Positions 14,033 through 18,474 of a stretch of 18,474 nt of DNA are shown one piece after another. Source of the DNA: Methanosarcina sp. (GTDB lineage: Archaea > Halobacteriota > Methanosarcinia > Methanosarcinales > Methanosarcinaceae); the NCBI GenBank assembly GCA_013331265.1, contig DUGS01000094.1, forward strand, positions 784 to 19,257, read 5' to 3'. A program made the position numbers and the translations under genes. How positions within the stretch are numbered: the first letter of the stretch is position 1; each line of letters begins with the position of its first letter. Under the pieces are notes generated by a model, which saw only the letters and a list, made by a program, of their open reading frames with translations, did no database searches and had not been told where the DNA came from.

Positions 14033-14050
14033 AAAGAGGACCTTTAAAAA
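14021..14050. repeat. Perfect 15-base tandem duplication at the end of topA
   Basis: GAGGACCTTTAAAAA occurs twice without a gap, at 14021-14035 and 14036-14050. The first copy encodes the last residues Glu-Asp-Leu and the stop codon of topA; the second provides the left arm of the terminator hairpin. Confidence 0.9.
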
Positions 14051-14090
14051 CGGTCCTCACTTAAGCTTTTTTTATTTTTGTTTGTTTTTA
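14036..14090 (+). terminator. Intrinsic-type terminator of topA
   Basis: A perfect seven-pair stem, GAGGACC (14036-14042) with GGTCCTC (14052-14058), is followed by a T-rich tract at 14066-14090 (TTTTTTTATTTTTGTTTGTTTTT). Archaeal termination relies mainly on such T runs, so this is a convincing end of transcription four bases past the topA stop. Confidence 0.85.
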
Positions 14091-14103
14091 GATTTTGCCC
14101 TGA

Positions 14104-14304
14104 AGCTCAAAACAAGACATTATTACAGATTTATATAGTCGGAAAGTTTCATATAAAATTAGCGAGTATTTCATTTGGGGTCACCCGTTTGGGATAAAGA
14201 TTCCAAAAGCACCCAAATTTGGCAAGCTAAAAAACAAAATTGTGTGCGGTCACTTCATTCTTAACTGGATGCTTCAGGCCGCACGCTCAGTTTCACATGA
14301 ATAG
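14104..14304 (+). pseudogene. Possible gene remnant, 66 open codons without a start
   Basis: Reading from after TGA 14101-14103 to TAG 14302-14304 there is no stop for 66 codons, in DNA where the other frames stop often. The inferred peptide includes FIWGHPFGIKIPKAPKFG and GHFILNWMLQAARS, which looks protein-like. There is no ATG until codon 52 and no ribosome site. It may be the 3' part of a decayed gene. I do not recognise the family, and chance is possible. Confidence 0.25.
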
Positions 14305-14820
14305 TTGAGGTTTTACCAAAATTAATATAAAACTTTAGTAATTATTCAGGTGAAACTGATTCTTTTTAAATGAATTTATAAAGATCCCCTGGAAAAGAGA
14401 AAAGCAAATAATTAACCTAAGTCTGTTTTTTACTGCATTTTCGAAATTCTTCTTTGTGTGTTTGAGAAGGGACATAAAATAAGCTGATGGGAACACCTGT
14501 AGAAACTACAAACTTTAACCAGGTTTCGACGATTAAAAAAATTATTTTTGATAGATTGATGGCGGCCATTTGTCTGTAATCGAAGCACTAAAAAATGTGA
14601 GTCATTTATTCCAGAATTGCTGATATTCTTACTGCCTCACACACTCATGTTTAAAAAGAGATAAGTGCATTATTATAAGGTAGCTAGAGTTTACAAATTT
14701 GAGCCTATATTTTTCAGAAACTAGTAAAGAAGTTATAGATTACAGCTGGTGTTTGGTCCTTTATTCTTAAATATCTCAAGAAATTTGAATGCAAGTTAAA
14801 ATCTGCAATGGAGATAATAT

Positions 14821-15288
14821 ATGTCAAGTAACCTATACCGAAATATACTGATTGCAACAGACGGGTCCGAGAATTCAATCAAAGCTATTTCTTGCGGTAT
14901 TGAGATTGCAAAACTTAGCGGAGCCACTATTCACGCCATTCATGTAGTGGATACACCCCCTGTAATTTCTGAAGTCTGGACTGCTGGCAAAGATATGATC
15001 TATGAAATGATGATAAGTGATGGGAAGAAAATAATATCTAATGCTAAAAAAATTATAGAGGACTCGGGAGTGGAGGTAAGAGAGGTCCTTTTGTATGGGC
15101 ACCCGAGTGAAGAAATCATCAAGTTTGCAGAAAATAATAACATGGACCTTATAGTAATTGGCACACTCGGAAAAACAGGACTCGAGAGATTTTTGATGGG
15201 AAGTGTTGCAGAAAAAGTAGTAAGATATTCAAAAGTCCCTGTCATGGTCGTCCGAAATGGAAAGGAGAAATTGATTTTACGATATTGA
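14821..15288 (+). CDS. Universal stress protein UspA family, copy 1
   Basis: This 155-residue cytoplasmic protein has the UspA Rossmann-like fold: N-terminal ILIATDGSENSIKAISCGIEIAKLSGATIHAIHVVD (residues 9-44) and the C-terminal ATP-binding signature G-x2-G-x9-G-S in GTLGKTGLERFLMGSVAEKVVRYSKVPVMVVRNG (about 114-147). All of these ATP-type residues are intact. Such proteins bind ATP and are linked to stress tolerance; the archaeal role is not defined. GGAG at 14810-14813 lies seven bases before the ATG. The last residues (KEKLILRY) are encoded by sequence that in copy 2 lies outside the gene, which points to different 3' ends arising after duplication. Confidence 0.92.
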   Translation: MSSNLYRNILIATDGSENSIKAISCGIEIAKLSGATIHAIHVVDTPPVISEVWTAGKDMIYEMMISDGKKIISNAKKIIEDSGVEVREVLLYGHPSEEIIKFAENNNMDLIVIGTLGKTGLERFLMGSVAEKVVRYSKVPVMVVRNGKEKLILRY

Positions 15289-15481
15289 ATTTTCAACCCG
15301 AAAACTTCCTGATATTTATTATTTTACAGAAAGATTGGCACACTGTAAAAAATGAATCTGCAGGAATTTTCTAAGCCTGGGGAGCTGTAACAGTTTATAC
15401 GTCTGAACCTGCATTTTTATAGGAACTAGCAGAGAAGTCATAGACTGCAGCTGGTGTTAATTCATTTATGGGGGACAATAT

Positions 15482-15946
15482 ATGTCGAGTAGCTTATGCC
15501 GAAATATAGTGATTGCAACAGACGGGTCCGAGAATTCACTGAGAGCTATTTCTTACGGCATTGAGATTGCAAAGCTTAGCGGAGCCACTGTCCATGCCCT
15601 TCATGTGGTGGATACATCCGCTATAATTTCTGAATTTTGGACTGCTGGAAAAGAACTGGTCCATGAACTGATAATAAACGATGGAAAGAAAATAATGTTT
15701 GAAACTAAGAAGATTATAGAGGGTTCAGGGGTGGAGGTAAGAGAGGTTCTTTTAGAAGGGCATCCGGGTGATGAAATTATCGATTATGCAGAAAATAATA
15801 ACATAGACCTGATAGTAATGGGTACACTAGGAGCAACCGGAATCGAAAGATTTCTGATGGGAAGTGTTGCAGAAAAAGTGGTAAGATATTCAAAGGTCCC
15901 TGTCATGGTCGTCCGAAATAGGAATTCAGAGAACTTAACGGTGTAA
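15482..15946 (+). CDS. Universal stress protein UspA family, copy 2
   Basis: This 154-residue paralog of the preceding gene shares most residues, including IVIATDGSENSLRAISYGIEIAKLSGATVHALHVVD and the ATP-binding GTLGATGIERFLMGSVAEKV with an intact G-x2-G-x9-GS signature. Differences cluster in the region of residues 45-80 (AIISEFWTAGKELVHELIINDG), suggesting that partner or ligand preference changed while the fold stayed. The tail is RNSENLTV, unlike copy 1. GGGGGA at 15470-15475 is six bases before the ATG. The gap between the genes, 193 bases, includes its own duplicated leader, so each copy may have its own promoter. Confidence 0.92.
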   Translation: MSSSLCRNIVIATDGSENSLRAISYGIEIAKLSGATVHALHVVDTSAIISEFWTAGKELVHELIINDGKKIMFETKKIIEGSGVEVREVLLEGHPGDEIIDYAENNNIDLIVMGTLGATGIERFLMGSVAEKVVRYSKVPVMVVRNRNSENLTV

Positions 15947-16250
15947 ATTGCATTCCAAAAAACTGCAGTGTTGAGAATTTGCTATAAGCTAAGTTCCTGT
16001 ATACTATAGAAGAAATTGGTATTACGATATTGAATTTTCGACCCGAGAACTTCCCTTTGAACCTTTATTGCCATATCATAACTTTTAAGACCTGCAAAAC
16101 CAGATTTATAATAAAGGCTTCTTGAAAAAGCCTGTTTGAGAATTCTTTGAATAAACGATTAGGTTCCCTGATCAGAATAGAAAAAGGATAATCAGTACCG
16201 TACAACCGGCATATTTGTAGACAAAGATAATTTAAAAAAGCAATCAAGGG
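15947..16250. other. 304-base intergenic region before the beta-CASP nuclease
   Basis: It contains the displaced 3' flank of the usp duplication (16022-16055), a hairpin AGGCTT (16115-16120) with AAGCCT (16128-16133), and an AT-rich box GATAATTTAAAAAA near 16226-16239, about 20 bases before the GTG start of the next gene. No gene is seen on the plus strand; the minus-strand open frame here is antisense to the nuclease. Confidence 0.5.
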
Positions 16251-17501
16251 GTGTTTGTTCTGGAGCTCAGTTTTAAAGGTGGATGCAGGGAAGTAGGGCG
16301 TTCGGGTCTGCTTGTTAATGGGGAAATTCTGCTCGATTACGGTATAAAGGCTGGAGAGATCTCCGAATATCCCGGAAATGGTATGGAACCTAAAGCCGTG
16401 CTGGTGTCCCACGGACACCTGGACCACTGCGGGGCTGTCCCTAACCTGATGTACCTGAGCCCCGAGGTCTTCATGACACCTCCAACAGCAGAGTTTACCA
16501 GCCTGCTCGGGAAAGACACCCTCAAGCTTGCAGAAACAACTCTTTCGAGGATACCTCCATTTGACCCTGATGACCTTCAGAGGCTTAACCAGAGGACCTC
16601 GAGAAAGGATTACGGGGAAACTTTCAAAACCAATAAGTACAGTGTTTGCTTTTACAACGCAGGACATATACCCGGAGCATCAGGAATTCACATTGAATCA
16701 GAATCAGGAGAAAGCCTGTTTTATACAGGTGACTTCAGCCTGAAGGAAACAAGGCTAGTCCCGGGTGCAGAAGAGTTTCCCGAAGCTGATACTCTAGTGC
16801 TTGAAAGCACTTACTTCGGGGAAGACCACGTCCCGCGCAAAGAAACTGAAGAGCGTTTCATAGAATCGGTCAATGAGACTCTTGACAGGGGCGGAACCGC
16901 CCTTATTCCTGCTTTTGCCATAGGCAGGACTCAGGAAATCCTTATGCTTCTGGACGCATACGGGATTCGGGCTTATGTTGACGGGATGGGCAGGGACGTG
17001 TACAGGATACTCAGAAAATATCCCGAATACCTGAGAAACCCTGACCTTCTTGACAGGGCTTTCGAACGCGCCACACAGGTAAAAGACCATCAGCGAGAGT
17101 CAGTCCTCAAAGAGCCGTCAGTTATTGTCACCACTGCCGGGATGCTGAACGGAGGGCCTGCGCTTTATTACCTGAGCAGGCTTTATAAAGACCCGAAATC
17201 AAAGATCCTGCTGACCGGCTATCAGGTTGAAGGCACAAACGGAAGGCTGGCTCTGGAACACAGGATGATAGAAACCAGAGAAGACATACTTACTCTCAAG
17301 CCCGCGGTCGAACAGTACGATTTCTCTGCCCACTGCGGGGACGGAGAGTTAAAGCAGCTCGTAAAGGACTTCTGCAAAAAAGGAACTGAAAGGGTTTTTG
17401 TCATGCATGGAGAGAAAACGGAAGCCTTTGCAGAATGGATTTCAGAAGAAATCGGAGTTGAGGCTTATGCGCCTGCAAATGGGGAATCATTTAGTTTTTA
17501 A
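16251..17501 (+). CDS. CPSF-like beta-CASP ribonuclease without KH domains (aCPSF2-like)
   Basis: This 416-residue metallo-beta-lactamase/beta-CASP enzyme processes or degrades RNA and is related to eukaryotic CPSF73 and bacterial RNase J. Zinc-site motifs are intact: HGHLDHCG (H54, H56, D58, H59), AGHIPGA (His near 137), GDFS (Asp near 161), and the beta-CASP motifs TLVLEST, FSAHCGDGEL (His near 363) and VMHGEKTEAF (His near 386). GGCREVGRSG at 10-19 is motif 1. The N-terminal KH domains of aCPSF1 are absent, and the protein is shorter than typical RNase J, so it is the short aCPSF2-type. Start is GTG at 16251. There is no properly spaced Shine-Dalgarno (AAGGG touches the start codon), so the message may be leaderless with the AT-rich box near 16226-16239. 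No tight neighbours. Confidence 0.92.
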   Translation: MFVLELSFKGGCREVGRSGLLVNGEILLDYGIKAGEISEYPGNGMEPKAVLVSHGHLDHCGAVPNLMYLSPEVFMTPPTAEFTSLLGKDTLKLAETTLSRIPPFDPDDLQRLNQRTSRKDYGETFKTNKYSVCFYNAGHIPGASGIHIESESGESLFYTGDFSLKETRLVPGAEEFPEADTLVLESTYFGEDHVPRKETEERFIESVNETLDRGGTALIPAFAIGRTQEILMLLDAYGIRAYVDGMGRDVYRILRKYPEYLRNPDLLDRAFERATQVKDHQRESVLKEPSVIVTTAGMLNGGPALYYLSRLYKDPKSKILLTGYQVEGTNGRLALEHRMIETREDILTLKPAVEQYDFSAHCGDGELKQLVKDFCKKGTERVFVMHGEKTEAFAEWISEEIGVEAYAPANGESFSF

Positions 17502-17508
17502 AAAGGAT

Positions 17509-17534
17509 AAAGGAATTCTTTAAAGGAATTCTTT
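17509..17534. repeat. Two perfect tandem copies of a 13-base near-palindrome
   Basis: AAAGGAATTCTTT is repeated directly at 17509-17521 and 17522-17534, then a partial AAAGGG follows. It begins eight bases after the nuclease stop codon and could fold into a stem as either a local or a combined hairpin. Confidence 0.85.
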
Positions 17535-17564
17535 AAAGGGATACTATCTTAAAAAAATTAAGTA

Positions 17565-17591
17565 AAGGATAAATATCCTTCTCATATTTTT
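17565..17591 (+). terminator. Possible terminator of the beta-CASP nuclease gene
   Basis: A seven-base inverted repeat, AAGGATA and TATCCTT (17565-17580), is followed by a T-rich stretch with TTTTT at about 17587-17591. It lies 64 bases past the stop codon at 17499-17501. The stem is AT-rich and weak. Confidence 0.4.
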
Positions 17592-17791
17592 AAATATTGA
17601 AGCTTTTTAAAATATCAAAGTAAATGAAAAACAACTTTTTTTGAATCGTCAGAATGATTAATTCTGGCTTTATATGGAAATGAAAATTTCACCTGAAATC
17701 TGATAAGATCTGTTTTAAACAATATTGTGTCAAATTAAAGTCACCTGTGAATAGGGAATAAAATAAGCAATAACAGATAATCAGTGCTTCA

Positions 17792-17828
17792 GTATTTATA
17801 TTCAAATACACATATATAATTGGGGGGG
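17792..17828 (+). promoter_or_regulatory. Promoter with inverted repeat, and ribosome site of the 132-residue protein
   Basis: GTATTT (17792-17797) and AAATAC (17804-17809) form an inverted repeat around TATATTC. The combined TTTATATTC is a TATA-like box about 25-30 bases before a G-rich site GGGGGGG (17822-17828). The latter is seven bases before ATG 17836. The symmetric TATA region could be an operator. Confidence 0.45.
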
Positions 17829-17835
17829 AATTAAA

Positions 17836-18234
17836 ATGTTGGGAGATTTGATATACGAAGCTATGGGAAAAACGGTAGGTATGAGAGTGCTTGATGACAA
17901 TGGTACGATGGAAATTACCCTCGAGGAACGAGGTAAGATTTTTGGAATTGAATGTACCCTTACGCTAACTGCTGTAGGTAAGCCCAGGCCTGATGTGATG
18001 CAATACTCAGAAGGACGCGGATTTTTGCTAACAAAAGACAGTGATGTAGCCACTCTTACAATATCAGGAATATCCATTCCGAAAGGGCGCCTACCAAAGA
18101 GTAGTGTTCGGGGGGCAACAATCTTTAATACGCAGTCGCCGAAGCTGGCGCGTCTCAACAGCGTTGTCTGTGTTTACGAGGGCGAAGTGAACGAGGATTC
18201 GAGTTATACTATTAAAGACTGGGAATGGAAGTAA
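17836..18234 (+). CDS. Unrecognised 132-residue protein, probably beta-rich and soluble
   Basis: I do not recognise this family. The protein has no signal peptide or membrane helix. Alternating hydrophobic patterns (TVGMRVLDDNGTMEITLEERGKI; CTLTLTAVGK; VATLTISGISIPKG; SVVCVYEGEVNEDSSYTIKDWEWK) suggest antiparallel beta strands and a small barrel. C-terminal residues are acidic and aromatic. Two Cys are present (one near residue 38, the other near 115). The ATG at 17836 has a G-rich Shine-Dalgarno seven bases upstream. Codon use is ordinary. It stands alone between two long intergenic regions. Lipocalin-like or barrel-type ligand binding is possible, but nothing specific supports it. Confidence 0.75.
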   Translation: MLGDLIYEAMGKTVGMRVLDDNGTMEITLEERGKIFGIECTLTLTAVGKPRPDVMQYSEGRGFLLTKDSDVATLTISGISIPKGRLPKSSVRGATIFNTQSPKLARLNSVVCVYEGEVNEDSSYTIKDWEWK

Positions 18235-18474
18235 CTTCCCCAAGTCATGTTGTGGCTCCTTGCAGAGTTGAACCTGTCTTGTCTGCAACGAAAAAAAGTA
18301 GCAGCCAAATTCATACTGCTACCAGGATAAACTGAATTCAGAACTATCTTCACTGTCCAAAGAATACTTTTCTTGACCTCGGAAACCTTATTTAAATTCA
18401 CAGATAAATATAAGCGCCTCCGCCAGCTTGTCTGGCGGCCCTACTCAAAAGGAGAAAGATGTAGAAAGAAAAAA
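18235..18474. other. Right-edge intergenic sequence with hairpin and Shine-Dalgarno before ATG-TAG
   Basis: Over 240 bases no gene is complete. A TATA-like stretch CTTATTTAAATTC lies near 18387-18399. A perfect seven-pair hairpin, CCGCCAG (18420-18426) with CTGGCGG (18432-18438) and loop CTTGT, stands out as GC-rich in AT-rich DNA. AAAGGAG (about 18448-18454) then precedes ATG 18459-18461, which is followed at once by TAG. This looks like a promoter, structured leader and ribosome site, but the frame is closed unless TAG is read through. Confidence 0.45.

Larger units (their letters stand above)
14033..14820. other. 788-base intergenic region between topA and the first usp gene
   Basis: It holds the topA terminator, a 66-codon open frame without a clear start at 14104-14304, a weak six-pair inverted repeat GTGCGG (14244-14249) and CCGCAC (14279-14284), and, from about 14685, the left flank that is duplicated in front of the second usp gene. 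Between 14305 and 14680 the sequence is AT-rich and I see nothing that I can name. Confidence 0.5.
14685..16068 (+). repeat. Tandem duplication containing both usp genes and their flanks
   Basis: Copy 1 runs from about 14685 to 15310 and copy 2 from about 15385 to 16055. Start codons are 661 bases apart, and coding parts align without gaps to about residue 146. Upstream, CCTATATTTTTCAGAAACTAG... (from 14704) matches CCTGCATTTTTATAGGAACTAG... (from 15408), both leading to CAGCTGGTGTT. Downstream, TTACGATATTGAATTTTC (from 15277) recurs at 16022, offset 745. So copy 2 has 84 extra bases before this 3' flank, and copy 1 about 43 extra bases in the leader. Confidence 0.85.
17502..17835. other. 334-base intergenic region before the unknown protein gene
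   Basis: The left part has a tandem repeat AAAGGAATTCTTT at 17509-17521 and 17522-17534 and a hairpin AAGGATA (17565-17571) with TATCCTT (17574-17580) followed by CTCATATTTTT, which together may end transcription of the nuclease gene. The right part has the promoter of the next gene. The middle is AT-rich with nothing I can name. Confidence 0.55.

Noticed and set aside
14100..14820. Insertion-sequence remnant
   Set aside because: No paired terminal inverted repeats or transposase motif could be found by eye.
16065..16667. 200-residue minus-strand open frame before and across the beta-CASP gene
   Set aside because: Overlaps the zinc-binding N-terminus of the nuclease on the opposite strand; no recognisable domain.

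Overview
The window is methanogen chromosome, almost certainly Methanosarcina. It carries formylmethanofuran dehydrogenase subunits, a heterodisulfide reductase HdrA with a fused MvhD-type domain, an eight-cluster polyferredoxin and a regulator of the HTH + FilR1 (DUF1724) type, alongside archaeal information genes (TopA, Tsr3, a CPSF-like beta-CASP nuclease). Intergenic regions are long and AT-rich with archaeal TATA boxes, and Shine-Dalgarno sites are of the GGAGGTGA type. The genus assignment is an inference from gene content and sequence style; no search was run.

Layout. (1) 46-2162, minus strand: a compact three-gene cluster encoding an Fe-S protein, FwdB and FwdD. The FwdB is divergent at its active-site motif. 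(2) 2163-3877: two long intergenic regions with short repeats, flanking a minus-strand ferredoxin-thioredoxin-reductase-type catalytic subunit at 2739-3020. (3) 3878-7749, plus strand: hdrA-mvhD fusion and polyferredoxin, translationally coupled through a GTGA overlap. (4) 7825-9810, minus strand: a FilR1-type regulator with a likely leaderless transcript, a small four-helix membrane protein and an HdeD-like membrane protein. (5) 10369-14032, plus strand: tsr3, a SLOG/TIGR00725-type protein, and topA with a very clear terminator. (6) 14821-15946, plus strand: two tandemly duplicated UspA proteins whose flanks are duplicated too. (7) 16251-17501: a KH-less CPSF/beta-CASP ribonuclease. (8) 17836-18234: an unrecognised beta-rich 132-residue protein. 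The last 240 bases hold a hairpin and a Shine-Dalgarno site in front of an ATG-TAG.

How it works together. The left half is about low-potential electron flow in methanogenesis: formylmethanofuran formation or oxidation (Fwd), flavin-based electron bifurcation or confurcation at HdrA with a polyferredoxin wire, and a ferredoxin-dependent disulfide reductase. The right half is mostly housekeeping RNA/DNA metabolism and stress proteins. No insertion sequence, CRISPR array, rRNA or tRNA was recognised. I see no clear new system. The best leads are the altered FwdB active site, the Cys-rich N-terminal extension of the polyferredoxin, a possible leader peptide in front of topA, a possible 53-residue gene at 2539-2700 and the usp duplication with an offset 3' flank.
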